From a virus, in IMG/VR virus record IMGVR_UViG_3300006224_000017, positions 1-43,088 of that record: a stretch of DNA of 43,088 nt; one strand, written 5' to 3'. A model generated the notes under the pieces. It saw only the letters and a program-made list of their open reading frames with translations, was not told the DNA's origin and did not search any database. Shown piece by piece: positions 18,728 through 27,811 of the stretch; the first letter of the stretch is position 1; every line of letters starts with the position of its first letter. Position numbers and translations under genes: made by a program.

Positions 18728-20674
18728 TTATCTAGCTTGCCAGAGTTTGGGGGCCATAATGCGGACATAGCAGTTTTGCGAAGCTGAACCGTTAGCTGCG
18801 GATATAACCAAGTATCCACTGGCAGAGCCCATACCAGATGGAATGTAACCAGCTGTTGATTGAGTTCCACGGAGTGTACCATTGGTGTACCATTTTATGG
18901 ATACTCCGGGGTCTAAGACAATCGCTACTTGAACATCTCTGGCATCCGTAATTAAGTTGTTGCCCAAAGAAGTTGTTGATCTACCCGAAGCCCCATAACT
19001 TTCACCAGAGTAAATTGCGTTTGCCCCATCTGATGTGATCTTTATTCCTATGCCTTTGGCAGCTAAATCACCTATTGTGCTAACCTGTTTAAGCTGGACG
19101 TAGCCAGTTAGTTGGGAGTTGGTACTAAAGTATGACTGAGATAAGTTAAATATAAGAATTAACTTCTTGTCCCAGTTTATATAGTTGTAGTCCGCCCCTC
19201 CTGCACTCAAACATCTGATACCACATTGAGCTAGGTCAGAACTACCAGAGGTCGCAGAAGAGTTAACAGATACCATAGTTGCATTGGTTACTGTGCTATC
19301 TGATCCACCCCCACTAACCTTAGTTTCAGTCCAGCCAGCTGCCGTAGGAAGAGTCCAGAAGTTTACGCCAGTATCTAAAATGGTTAACGCCCCGAGGTCA
19401 TGTTCCGTAGTTGATCTAAAACCATTGATCCAGATAGAACTCTGGGTGCCGCTGTCTTCCACAGCTGTGCTTGCAGGAGCTCCACTTACATGAGCTTCCG
19501 TATAATAAACTCCACTAGCAATACTTAAGGCTGGAGAGTTGGCGTCCCAATCCCAAGCAAAGATATTATAGAAGATGTTCTGTCCGCCATTTCCAGCGAG
19601 CAAACCTACTCCATAGTTCTCACTTCCAATCCACTGCATCATAATAGCTACAAATTGATTACCGCCTGCTGCTCCCCCTGAAGTGCCATTAATCCTAACA
19701 TGATTCTTAGAGTTGTGGGTGACTATGCAACTAAAGACGTTTCCGTTTACCCATGCTGTTCCAGTTCCAGTTTCATCAGCATAGATATCAAAATCAGTTT
19801 CGAAGCCGTACACAAAGACTGAACCGAACTGACAGAGACCGATATGCCTATCACCAGAAGAAGCTTGGGCATATAGCCTGATTCCTATAGAGTTTGCTTC
19901 CCTACCTCCCGGACTGTTGACAACAAAGACATTATCAAGCAAGCCGGTAGATATATGATAGCTGTCAGTACTATCTGTAGCTTCCAGTTGGATGGCTGTG
20001 CCGGCAGTTACATTGTTTACTGCCCAAACTATACAGTCAGTCAGGTTACCCGGATGGTGTAATGTTATCGTTACTCCACCATCCAAATATAAGTTAGTAC
20101 GATGTACATGGACATTGGAACCATAACCTTGTCCTTGCACCCATACAGTTAAAGTTATGTCTGCTTCAATGTTAAAAGTCTTTCCTAGTAACAGAACTTT
20201 ACCATTCGAACCAGCTGCTGTTTGGGCAGCTGTTATATCAGTTTGATCGTTGGTTCCATCGCAGACCGTACCGCCAGAAGCCAGCGCGTAGGCTTGCTCT
20301 GCCGCTGTAGAGTCACTGGCAGCTACAGCAACAAAGGCTGTCACAGCACTACCGCCCGGGGGTACTGCCCACGTACCATCCTCTTTCAAGTACTTACCAG
20401 ACGCTGTGTTCGGATACTTCATCATCAAACCATGCTTCGAAGTAGAAGCATTAAGGTCTGTGTTGTCATCAGGGGCAGTTAAGTCATCCAGTTTGGTAGC
20501 AGTGACGTTACCGTTGTAGTAAGCGAGGCTATTCCACGCGGTGGAGCCGTCACCTAACTTCCATTTCTTAGTGTCTGTTTCCATGCCCAATTCCCTTAGG
20601 GCTAGTGTTGGATTAGCCGCCGACCAGTTAGCTGCGGTGTCTCCACGGGGTTCTATTTTATAATAATCTACCAT
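18728..20674 (-). CDS. tail fibre / receptor-binding protein with Mtd_N-like start
   Basis: Residues 9-55 (PRGDTAANWSAANPTLALRELG, then DTKKWKLGDGSTAWNSLAY) match the N-terminal module seen in phage tropism determinants and tail fibres. The remainder is a repeat-rich beta solenoid (VFVVNSPGG, GNVFSCIVTHNS, NQFVAIMMQW) and a final beta-sandwich. Such proteins trimerise and bind host surface molecules, or cut them. No enzyme site is visible. The stop of the preceding small gene abuts its ATG. A lectin-like C-terminal domain (IKWYTNGTLRGT) may be the binding tip. Confidence 0.75.
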   Translation of the reverse strand: MVDYYKIEPRGDTAANWSAANPTLALRELGMETDTKKWKLGDGSTAWNSLAYYNGNVTATKLDDLTAPDDNTDLNASTSKHGLMMKYPNTASGKYLKEDGTWAVPPGGSAVTAFVAVAASDSTAAEQAYALASGGTVCDGTNDQTDITAAQTAAGSNGKVLLLGKTFNIEADITLTVWVQGQGYGSNVHVHRTNLYLDGGVTITLHHPGNLTDCIVWAVNNVTAGTAIQLEATDSTDSYHISTGLLDNVFVVNSPGGREANSIGIRLYAQASSGDRHIGLCQFGSVFVYGFETDFDIYADETGTGTAWVNGNVFSCIVTHNSKNHVRINGTSGGAAGGNQFVAIMMQWIGSENYGVGLLAGNGGQNIFYNIFAWDWDANSPALSIASGVYYTEAHVSGAPASTAVEDSGTQSSIWINGFRSTTEHDLGALTILDTGVNFWTLPTAAGWTETKVSGGGSDSTVTNATMVSVNSSATSGSSDLAQCGIRCLSAGGADYNYINWDKKLILIFNLSQSYFSTNSQLTGYVQLKQVSTIGDLAAKGIGIKITSDGANAIYSGESYGASGRSTTSLGNNLITDARDVQVAIVLDPGVSIKWYTNGTLRGTQSTAGYIPSGMGSASGYLVISAANGSASQNCYVRIMAPKLWQAR

Positions 20675-20959
20675 TTAAGCAGTTCCTCCATCAATAATAA
20701 GTACCCAAGACGCCGTGGAAGAATCTCCACCGTCTATAGTCGCAACCCATGAAGCGGTAGCAGCTAAGCCACCATCATAAACAGGGTAGTCAGGATGTAT
20801 TAGATCATCAAACTCATCTTCCAAAGCAGCCAATTCTTTTTGCAACTGCCCGAAGTTCGTGTTCAAAGATTTGATCAGCTTAAGTAATTCATTGACTACC
20901 TTGTCTGTAGGCTGATCCCCTGTAACAAACTTAGTTGAGTCTAGTAAGGTTGAGTTCAT
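20675..20959 (-). CDS. 94-residue coiled-coil protein beside the tail fibre
   Basis: The N-terminal two-thirds is a coiled coil (VVNELLKLIKSLNTNFGQLQKELAALEDEF); the end repeats a short unit twice (ASWVATIDGG and ASWVLIIDGG). It overlaps the start of the preceding gene by four bases and abuts the fibre gene. It may be a fibre trimerisation or attachment subunit. The duplication at its end resembles the small beta repeats of neighbouring tail proteins. No family is recognised. Confidence 0.6.
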   Translation of the reverse strand: MNSTLLDSTKFVTGDQPTDKVVNELLKLIKSLNTNFGQLQKELAALEDEFDDLIHPDYPVYDGGLAATASWVATIDGGDSSTASWVLIIDGGTA

Positions 20960-22245
20960 TGTATGCCCCTCCTACCCCGAATGCTTATAGTGGGCATTTG
21001 AAACTTATACTGAAGACGATCCCTTTCTAGTGCCCAATATGACAGTCTCTCAATAGAGTACTTATTGCCCCCATCTGTATACTGCGCAGCCATGGAGCTG
21101 TACAAAGATACGGCGGCCTCAGCTATCAAGACTTGTAGTTGGGGCTCATCAAGCGTAATAGTCGCTGTCCATGCGGTAGAGGCTACTCCAGAAGAAAGAA
21201 AGTCAAGATACCCATAGCCTTCGATCCGCATTCTGTAGTCTCTCCAGTCTGACTTAAGATACAGATATTCAGAATCAATCTCATACTCTCTGATGGGAAT
21301 GGGTTCATCTTTGACTCCATCCAAAGAAAACAGGCTGACTCTCCTTGGATAATCCTGAGCTAGACTTAGATTTCCAATATAGACCTTTGGATAGTTAGGC
21401 CCGATCAATCTAATGTCGTCTACAATATCAACGGCAGCAGCGTTGTCATGATATACAAGAACCTGTACTGCTGTAGCTTCAGGACTAATATCTACTTCTT
21501 TATACCAAGAGGAACTCTCACTATCCCAAGCCGAGTCTCCAGCATGGTAGTCCGTATACGTTAGAGTTAGACCATCATATACACCTGCCCTAAGAGAACT
21601 GGCTGTATCCGACTTACCCCTCAACTTAAGAGTAACTCTCTTGCCTCTCAGATATTTCAGGTCATCATTGTTAGTAATAGATTGAGAGATATTGCCAGCG
21701 GATCCAGAAAGTTTAGCTGAGTAATTACCATGTATATACTCAAAGGCCGTGGAGTCCTGAGTTAGTGTACAAGTATCTGTAGTCCAGTATGCCAAGGCAG
21801 ACGAGGATGACCAGTATTCCAATGAACCATCTTTCAGCCAGTTACCTGCAACTTTAGTCTCGTCAAATATTTTAGAATATAAAAATGGAAAGACCTTTGG
21901 GGCAGCTCTCACGAGAGCGAGCTTAATCTCCGATGGACTGAAGATTCTATTTAGATAGTAATCGATGCCGGTGCCCGGGGCAGCTGCAAAAGTTAAAGTA
22001 GTAAGCGTTCCTGTAGTATTGTCTAACGCTGTCACTTTTCGTTCATCATAGATAGCTGCTGAGCCACCGGGTTCCTCAGCTAAGATGACATGGCAGTTGC
22101 CTGTCTTTACCCAATCATTTGACTTGCCCATCAACGAGGAATCAACTAATGTAGTCGCTGTGCCAGCATCTGTAGTTGTACCTGCCCAATAGTCTCCAAT
22201 AGCTTTTGAAAAAGCTACGTAGGCGTTAAATAATGTGGTGCTCAA
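20956..22245 (-). CDS. tail or connector virion protein with carbohydrate-binding-like domain
   Basis: The 429-residue protein has an N-terminal part with MGKSNDWVKTGNCHV and strands; a middle jelly-roll-like domain (residues 150-290, GNYSAKLSGSAGNISQSI, RVTLKLRGKSDTASSLRAGVYDG, EVDISPEATAVQVLVYHD) like carbohydrate-binding modules; and a C-terminal helical part (EPQLQVLIAEAAVSLYSSMAAQY...LERDRLQYKFQ). The last part recalls phage neck or connector proteins. It overlaps the upstream repeat protein by four bases. It is likely a tail-associated structural protein that may touch host sugars. Confidence 0.6.
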   Translation of the reverse strand: MSTTLFNAYVAFSKAIGDYWAGTTTDAGTATTLVDSSLMGKSNDWVKTGNCHVILAEEPGGSAAIYDERKVTALDNTTGTLTTLTFAAAPGTGIDYYLNRIFSPSEIKLALVRAAPKVFPFLYSKIFDETKVAGNWLKDGSLEYWSSSSALAYWTTDTCTLTQDSTAFEYIHGNYSAKLSGSAGNISQSITNNDDLKYLRGKRVTLKLRGKSDTASSLRAGVYDGLTLTYTDYHAGDSAWDSESSSWYKEVDISPEATAVQVLVYHDNAAAVDIVDDIRLIGPNYPKVYIGNLSLAQDYPRRVSLFSLDGVKDEPIPIREYEIDSEYLYLKSDWRDYRMRIEGYGYLDFLSSGVASTAWTATITLDEPQLQVLIAEAAVSLYSSMAAQYTDGGNKYSIERLSYWALERDRLQYKFQMPTISIRGRRGIQ

Positions 22246-24626
22246 TTTGACCTCCTAATTCTGAAACCCTTGCCCAATTGTAACCTGTTCGTGATATGAA
22301 CTATATTCTTAACAGCTGAAACTCCAGCTGTATAGATTGCTGTAATTGCTGAGCTCAATGACAACGCTGTAGTTGACGCTCTCTTCCACGCTACTGACTT
22401 AGAGACCGAAGCCTGTAAACTCAGGGCAGCTGTTGTCGCTCTGGTGAATGTCTTGGTTACTCCGACTGACGTTGCCAGCGCTAAGTTGACTGTCAAGGCA
22501 ATTGGGTAATCCTTGACAACTGTGGAGACAATATCAATTAAGGTCTGTAACCTGAGTCCTGTATTTATAACAACATTCTTAGCTACTCTGCGAGATACCG
22601 TTGCTAGCAAATCTACTCCAGTTGTCGTGGCTCTCTTGAATCCAATGAGTTTGCCTACTGTAGTAGACAGGTTTAATTGGGAAGTGGTAGCAATTTTCTT
22701 TCCAAGGTTTCGGGACACTAATGCTTGTAAACGAAGTCCCGTTGAGATAGCGAAAGTCCTACCCCTAGATTTAACCAATGAGACAAGCAAGTCTAGAAGA
22801 CTCGTGGTTGCTCTTTTGTAGGATACAGTCTTACTAACTGTTGTAGACAATCTTAAGTTTGCTGTGGTAGAAAACGACTTTGCTCTTGACCTTATTATAT
22901 TAACAGCTAAGTCAAGACCCGTTGTAGTAGTTACCGTCTTACCAAAGCCTCTGACTAAAGTCACTAAAAGGTCTAAGGCAGAAGAGGATGCTCGGTTGTA
23001 AGCCGTCTGTTTTCCTACTGTTGTAGATAAGTCTAAGTAACTATTCGTCTCGCCAATCCAGTCTGTACCAGAGTTAACCTGTAGTTTGATACCACTAGTG
23101 GTAGATATTGAGTAGCCAAATGCTTTGGCTATAGTTGTTGCCAAACTTAGGGCAGCTGAAGAAGCCCTTTTAGGGTCAAACTTCCTAGCTAGAGTAGCTA
23201 GCAAACTTAGATAGGACGTACTAGCTCTGGTGTAAGCTAGTGATCTACCAACAGACGCAGCCAAAGAAAGACTAGACGTAGTAGTTTCTGTCTGCCCAAA
23301 GCCTTTAGTAACGCTTGGGGCTAATCTAAGATTGGTCGTTGAAGAATACGTCCTGCCCCTAGATCGAGTTAGACTAGGAGATAGACTCATATTGGCCGTA
23401 CTAGCGTATTTTTTACCGAAGCTCCTAGCCAAGTTTGTTGATAAACTAAGACTAGCTGTACAGCTGATAGGATAATCTGTGGAGCCAGCAACCAATTCGA
23501 ACTGGTAGTTCATCATGGTTATTGAACCACTAGCAGCCGCATTCGTATCTAAATGTAAGTTTATTAAATCAGTGCTAGCTAACGTTACTTCATTAGAAGT
23601 ATCGACATTATTGCCTGTAGCTGAAAGACTAGCAGACAAGTCAGAATCTGCTCCACCTACTTGCAAGGCCATTGTCCCTGCCACATTCAATGAGTAGGCT
23701 GAAACGTAGACCTTCAAATTCTTAGCCTTTATGGTTGTTAGGGCATACTCTTGCATATAGGATTGGGTAGTAGCACCAGAGTATCCATCCATAAATGGAT
23801 ACCTATCGTTATCATAGTTGATAGCTGTACCACCTGTACTACCACCAGCTATGACCTGCCCATCAGATACGACTTTAACTTGCGTCATTCCTATTTGAGG
23901 GCCAGTTCCCGAAGCTTCGTTTATTAACCCGATAGTCTGCCCTGCTGTTATAGTATCTGTATGGGTCGGGTCTTCAAATGCCCCAGAGCCACTAACCGTG
24001 ACTGTATTGGTAGCTGTTGCTCCATTATCTCTTATTGATACAGTCGCTGAAGCCCCGTTATAGGTCGCGCAGTATGTTCTTAAATTAGATACTGTAGATT
24101 CTGTGTAACAGATTAGTTTCGTGTTATTCTCTGTAGAAGTGTAAGATTGATGACCACAGAGGAAACTATAAGAAGTAGTAGTAGACGTCATTGTACCGAC
24201 GTTAGCATTGGACATTATATAAGAGCCATTGGCACTGTAAACTTGATAAGCACTTCCAGAGCAGTAGACATTTCCAGATGCTCCACCGTTTACCATTCTC
24301 GTGCAGACTAAATCTCCATCTGCAAAGTCAGCTGTGTGAGAAGGGTCTTGCTTAATTCCTGTTTCTGCGGCACTGAAGGATATAGTGCAAGTCGTTGCAC
24401 TGGAACCATCCATCAATGTGAATACACTTGATCCTGTGTTTAGGGAGTTAGTCGCTATTCGGACTGTCATATTGGAAAAGGTGTATGAGTCACGGATAAG
24501 TGTCTGGGTATTAGCCAAGGTAGTTGTATATACTGTCGGGCCAATGACAGGGCCGTACGCTGTTGTAGCGTAGTTTACAGCGTAAGCGTTAGAGTTACAA
24601 GTAGTTATAAAAAGAAAGTTCTCCAC
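22242..24626 (-). CDS. 794-residue tail protein with long 20-residue repeat array
   Basis: The first 380 residues are beta-rich and contain several copies of lectin-like segments (SYTFSNMTVRIATNSLNTGSS, TVSIRDNGATATNTVTV, NLKVYVSAYSLNVAGTM). From residue 385 a repeat of about 20 residues recurs about nineteen times, with pattern (R/Y)A(S/T)T-x-x-L-x-L-x-x-x-V-x-K/R, for example RASTSYLSLLATLARKFDPK and RATTSLLDLLVSLVKSRGRT. Each unit would make one beta-rich step, so the array could be a long shaft or spine. The same repeat occurs in the gene at 25127-25948. A short basic C-terminus follows. Function is inferred as virion structural. Confidence 0.65.
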   Translation of the reverse strand: MENFLFITTCNSNAYAVNYATTAYGPVIGPTVYTTTLANTQTLIRDSYTFSNMTVRIATNSLNTGSSVFTLMDGSSATTCTISFSAAETGIKQDPSHTADFADGDLVCTRMVNGGASGNVYCSGSAYQVYSANGSYIMSNANVGTMTSTTTSYSFLCGHQSYTSTENNTKLICYTESTVSNLRTYCATYNGASATVSIRDNGATATNTVTVSGSGAFEDPTHTDTITAGQTIGLINEASGTGPQIGMTQVKVVSDGQVIAGGSTGGTAINYDNDRYPFMDGYSGATTQSYMQEYALTTIKAKNLKVYVSAYSLNVAGTMALQVGGADSDLSASLSATGNNVDTSNEVTLASTDLINLHLDTNAAASGSITMMNYQFELVAGSTDYPISCTASLSLSTNLARSFGKKYASTANMSLSPSLTRSRGRTYSSTTNLRLAPSVTKGFGQTETTTSSLSLAASVGRSLAYTRASTSYLSLLATLARKFDPKRASSAALSLATTIAKAFGYSISTTSGIKLQVNSGTDWIGETNSYLDLSTTVGKQTAYNRASSSALDLLVTLVRGFGKTVTTTTGLDLAVNIIRSRAKSFSTTANLRLSTTVSKTVSYKRATTSLLDLLVSLVKSRGRTFAISTGLRLQALVSRNLGKKIATTSQLNLSTTVGKLIGFKRATTTGVDLLATVSRRVAKNVVINTGLRLQTLIDIVSTVVKDYPIALTVNLALATSVGVTKTFTRATTAALSLQASVSKSVAWKRASTTALSLSSAITAIYTAGVSAVKNIVHITNRLQLGKGFRIRRSN
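22302..23474 (-). repeat. tandem 60-bp/20-residue repeat array
   Basis: About nineteen degenerate units of 60 bp occupy the 3' half of the 22242-24626 gene. Conserved positions are Thr/Ser pairs, two Leu two residues apart, and a Val/Leu with Arg or Lys shortly after. One unit is expanded (NSGTDWIGETNS) and two begin with YPI. The related gene at 25127 has four units. Confidence 0.75.
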
Positions 24627-25126
24627 TACTCTATTCTAACCAATCCTTCTCCTAGGCGGTTATCAATTATCCTTTGCAAGTTATTCTTTTGTGCTTGGTT
24701 TAACACAATGCCCAAACCTTCCAAACGAAACACCAGTACTCTATCTAAATCGAAGAGCCATTTGTAAACAGCAGCCTTTAAATTGTTTCCTTCAAGGTCG
24801 CCCTCTATATATCTCAGGGCAGGAAACTGTTCCTGTAAGAGCAAGAACACATTATTCTTTCTATCGTTCTCTACTTTTATAGCTTCTTTTAGGGCAGGAG
24901 TATTTCCATGTTGAGTGTGCACTGGACAGAGTCTAGCTGGAGACAGTGGTTTTTTATTTGTATGTGGTGTTCCAGAGTCTATTCTAGCTTGATGAATTTG
25001 CCGAGCGGTCTCTTCAGTAACGTAAGTATATACGCGCTGTTCTATTGGTAAAGTGTCATCATAAGATGAGTAGATTTTACATCCGCATGTGTCTGGCATC
25101 CAGATTTCAAGTGCATTATCAGCCAT
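24626..25126 (-). CDS. 166-residue zinc-binding-like phage protein
   Basis: The N-terminus carries CGCKIYSSY and later CPVHT, a CxC...CxxH set that could hold zinc. A coiled-coil or helical C-terminus follows (ALKEAIKVENDRKNNVFLLLQEQF). It lies between two structural genes of the tail region, with a one-base overlap into the repeat gene. Similar small CxC/CxxH proteins occur in phage late operons, where their role is unknown. It could be a tail assembly factor rather than a particle component. Confidence 0.6.
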   Translation of the reverse strand: MADNALEIWMPDTCGCKIYSSYDDTLPIEQRVYTYVTEETARQIHQARIDSGTPHTNKKPLSPARLCPVHTQHGNTPALKEAIKVENDRKNNVFLLLQEQFPALRYIEGDLEGNNLKAAVYKWLFDLDRVLVFRLEGLGIVLNQAQKNNLQRIIDNRLGEGLVRIE

Positions 25127-25948
25127 TTAATCCCACCTTTTAGTTTGCCTTGTGTTTGTCCATGAGTGCGCCCAAGACCTAAGCAGTGTGGACAAGACGC
25201 TTAGTAAAGAGGTTGAAGAGCGATTGTAATCTATACTCTTTGAGACACTAGCACTCAGCGATAGATTTGCTGTGCAACTAATTGGATAGTCAACTGCCCC
25301 ACCGTCAAACGTAATAGTAGCAGAGGGGGCTAAAGACAAATTGGCCGTCGAGGCTCTGTGATAAGCCCTAGCGACGGTAGTTGATGCAGACAGCGATAGG
25401 TTAGTTGTTATGCTAATTGGGTAGTCAATACTGACAGTATAGTAGACTGTCATGCGAATGTAGTCTACAAACGCATCAGAGTCTGTACCGGTAGACTGAC
25501 ACCAATAGACAACACCAAACGTAGAGGTCTTGACTATGGTAGCTGAGATACCAGTATAGCCCCAATTGCTAGTTGAGCTACCAATGGTTACTATCCCGAC
25601 GCTAGAGGGGAATGCCCCCCAGTTCGTACCAGTTGTCTGGGCAGTTCCTTGTAGGGTTCCACCGTAGATTAATCTGGCTTGATAGTCAGAGACAGTACCA
25701 TTGGCATAATATCGCTCAACTTCTACAACAATTCCATTAATTGTAGCACCGCTAGGTAAGCTAGAGAAATCAAAGTTAGTAGCTGTCAGACCGTAGCTAA
25801 TGTCCGTGTTATCAAAGGTTGAAGCCGTGATAGACGCATAAGACGCGTTGTCACTGACAATGTTACCAGAATCTGACCAAGTGTTGTTTTCTCCGCTATA
25901 CTTAGTAGTCGCTGTCGTACCGGGATAGGTCGCTGCGGTATTGGCCAT
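25127..25948 (-). CDS. beta-sandwich virion protein sharing the 20-residue repeat
   Basis: Residues 1-175 form a jelly-roll-like domain common in phage adhesins (TYPGTTATTKYSGENNTWSD, ATINGIVVEVERYY, YIRMTVYYTV). From about 180, four units match the repeat of the 22242-24626 protein: YPISITTNLSLSAS, HRASTANLSLAPS, YPISCTANLSLSAS and NRSSTSLLSVLST. The two proteins therefore share a module and may pair end to end. The gene follows a small structural gene with a short gap. A host-surface role is possible. Confidence 0.62.
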   Translation of the reverse strand: MANTAATYPGTTATTKYSGENNTWSDSGNIVSDNASYASITASTFDNTDISYGLTATNFDFSSLPSGATINGIVVEVERYYANGTVSDYQARLIYGGTLQGTAQTTGTNWGAFPSSVGIVTIGSSTSNWGYTGISATIVKTSTFGVVYWCQSTGTDSDAFVDYIRMTVYYTVSIDYPISITTNLSLSASTTVARAYHRASTANLSLAPSATITFDGGAVDYPISCTANLSLSASVSKSIDYNRSSTSLLSVLSTLLRSWAHSWTNTRQTKRWD

Positions 25949-25957
25949 CGACTACTC

Positions 25958-26380
25958 CTAGGCTTGATCTACAACAACATGACCGTCAATTGTTATGGTG
26001 TCTGTATTTTCTACTGCCAAGACGGCATTGAAGCAACACTCTACAAACGTGACGTCTCCATCGCTATTGCATAGATGGATGCCCGCAACGTTCCTAGTAC
26101 CTGTTGCCGTGAACACATGGTTGAAACCTATGGTATCTCCAGTAGTGTTCGTAGTAGGCTGAGACATGGTATCTACCGTAGCGATTAACAGACCAGCATC
26201 AGTATGATGGGTGGCTGTATCCGCAGGGTCTGCAAAAGTAGAAGCGGCCGCAGCGGTGCAGGGTGTAGCCATGTTCAGACAGACTATTTTATTTGCAGCA
26301 GTAGCAGCAGGGGTGACATCAGACATAAGGATCACCCACTCTGTAATGCCCGTATTGGTAACAGTTTGAGTTTGTGCCAT
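25958..26380 (-). CDS. 140-residue beta-rich tail protein
   Basis: The protein is all beta and small-residue rich (TNTGITEWVILMSDVTPAATAANK, DTIGFNHVFTATGTRNVAGIHLCNS, NTDTITIDGHVVVDQA), resembling small phage tail or decoration domains with an Ig-like or jelly-roll fold. Several Cys residues lie near the strands but do not make a zinc motif. It abuts the preceding gene. No family is named with confidence; a particle component is most likely from context. Confidence 0.6.
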   Translation of the reverse strand: MAQTQTVTNTGITEWVILMSDVTPAATAANKIVCLNMATPCTAAAASTFADPADTATHHTDAGLLIATVDTMSQPTTNTTGDTIGFNHVFTATGTRNVAGIHLCNSDGDVTFVECCFNAVLAVENTDTITIDGHVVVDQA

Positions 26381-26755
26381 TTAAACCCTCCGATAATTCT
26401 TGTCGAATAGTAATGGATCGACGTTGTATTTTCTGCAAACCGGGCAGGTTAGTTTTATGTTAGCGTGGATTGCTTGCCATAGATTCTTTGGGCTAGGTTT
26501 TCCAGTTCTGTACCGCTCAAGTATCTTCTTGTCTCTATTATGCGTAGCGTAGTAAACTCGGCGTCTATGGTAGGATGCTAGAAATGCTACATACAAAGAG
26601 TCAATCACATACTTTAACAGGCACCGGAAACTGAGGCATTGAGGAGGAGCTGGCGGCTGGATACTTACAACTGTCGCTATAAGAGTGCCGTCAGCTTTCC
26701 TTTGTTCAGCAGTATAGTCTACTCTAAAACCCGCCCCTGTATTGGTAGCTGGCAT
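26381..26755 (-). CDS. 124-residue hypothetical protein with CPVC site
   Basis: After a short strand-rich start the protein becomes basic and helical (KYVIDSLYVAFLASYHRRRVYYATHNRDKKILERY) and ends with KLTCPVCRKYNVDP. One CPVC pair and an earlier CLSFRC could bind a metal. It overlaps the upstream gene by one base. The product does not resemble its beta-rich neighbours, so it may be an assembly factor. No family is recognised. Confidence 0.55.
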   Translation of the reverse strand: MPATNTGAGFRVDYTAEQRKADGTLIATVVSIQPPAPPQCLSFRCLLKYVIDSLYVAFLASYHRRRVYYATHNRDKKILERYRTGKPSPKNLWQAIHANIKLTCPVCRKYNVDPLLFDKNYRRV

Positions 26756-27501
26756 TAGACCGTAGCCTCCGAATCATCTTTAATCCACGTAACGTTGATT
26801 GTTGGCGTTCCAGCTATATAGAACGCGACGCCCCCAGACTTGTTAGGATCGATGCCAAAGGTATAGTCCGTTGTGGCAGCGAAGTAACCAAATGGTAGTG
26901 TTGCCACTGCAGCTGGTACTATAGCTACCGAGTTCAAAGTGGTCGCTGCATCTAGGGCAGCTGATACTTGGAACCTAGCTACGTACTCATCTGGTTGACC
27001 ATTAAAGGTTATGCGTTTCCAGTTGGTTGGCACAGTCCAGTAGATCATACCATCCTGTGCGAAACACGCGCCACCATTAGCTGTGCCATCAGTTATGCTC
27101 AAGCTCGCCCACTCCGTACCAGTCCAGAAGTAACCAGACTGAACAGAGGCGTTGCTGTTGACACTGTCTACATCACAGATAACTCCCCCAAATGGTTTCT
27201 TAGATGTGACATACCAATAGTCGCCGTTGGCTGCCGTACTCAAAGAGCTTAGGTCAACATCAGTTGATGTGCTCTTATCTGTGGCGTACGTTGTATAGTC
27301 GGTAAAGGTTACAGCGTCGTCAGTTGTCTTTAACACCTGACTTATCTTACCACAAATCTGGGCGGTGAAGGCTGCTGTGCCATTGAGCATGACCATACGG
27401 GTTCCAGCGGGGGCAGCTAGAGCGGCATAAACGGCCGAGACTAGGGTGACTTGCTCACCATAGAAAGCGCTTACAGGTTGTTCACGTATTGCTACTTTCA
27501 T
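26755..27501 (-). CDS. 248-residue beta-rich virion protein
   Basis: The protein has many strand-like segments (GTRMVMLNGTAAFTAQICG, YWYVTSKKPFGGVICDV, SVQSGYFWTGTEWASLSI, WKRITFNGQPDEYVARFQVSA) that resemble phage structural beta-sandwich domains, including the tail protein encoded at 16400-18715. No catalytic motif is seen. It is likely part of the tail or neck. It starts ten bases after a coiled-coil gene ends. Confidence 0.6.
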   Translation of the reverse strand: MKVAIREQPVSAFYGEQVTLVSAVYAALAAPAGTRMVMLNGTAAFTAQICGKISQVLKTTDDAVTFTDYTTYATDKSTSTDVDLSSLSTAANGDYWYVTSKKPFGGVICDVDSVNSNASVQSGYFWTGTEWASLSITDGTANGGACFAQDGMIYWTVPTNWKRITFNGQPDEYVARFQVSAALDAATTLNSVAIVPAAVATLPFGYFAATTDYTFGIDPNKSGGVAFYIAGTPTINVTWIKDDSEATV

Positions 27502-27511
27502 TCAACACCCC

Positions 27512-27811
27512 TTATAGACGTACCTGTTTATTTGACACTTTATCGCCTACAGGTAAGGCAACTCCCTCGCTGTTAAGTACGTCCGTCTTATCGGCGAGCT
27601 CGTCGTTTAGCTCCCCCAACTGTACAATGAGTTTCTCTAGTTTAGCTTGTTTCTCTTCCATGCTAGACTTTATGCTAGCTAGTTTAGAGAGTTCGTGATT
27701 GTCGTTCGCTATTGCTGTTTTGAGACTATCCATTGTACGGGTGATACCATTTATTTTCCCTTGGAGAGCTAAGGTCTCGAGAACAATTTTACCGAGTAAT
27801 TCCAGTTCCAT
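27512..27811 (-). CDS. 99-residue coiled-coil protein
   Basis: Almost the whole protein is predicted coiled coil (ITRTMDSLKTAIANDNHELSKLASIKSSMEEKQAKLEKLIVQLGELNDEL). It overlaps the upstream gene by one base. It may act as a spacer or oligomerisation subunit in the virion or in assembly. No family is recognised. The last 20 residues are short and basic and may be flexible. Confidence 0.58.
   Translation of the reverse strand: MELELLGKIVLETLALQGKINGITRTMDSLKTAIANDNHELSKLASIKSSMEEKQAKLEKLIVQLGELNDELADKTDVLNSEGVALPVGDKVSNKQVRL

Noticed and set aside
22513-22821. 102-codon + strand frame opposite the repeat array
   Set aside because: It is antisense to the 20-residue repeat and owes its length to the repeat period.
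22302-23474. The repeat array as a CRISPR array
   Set aside because: Units are protein-coding, degenerate and directly joined without spacers.
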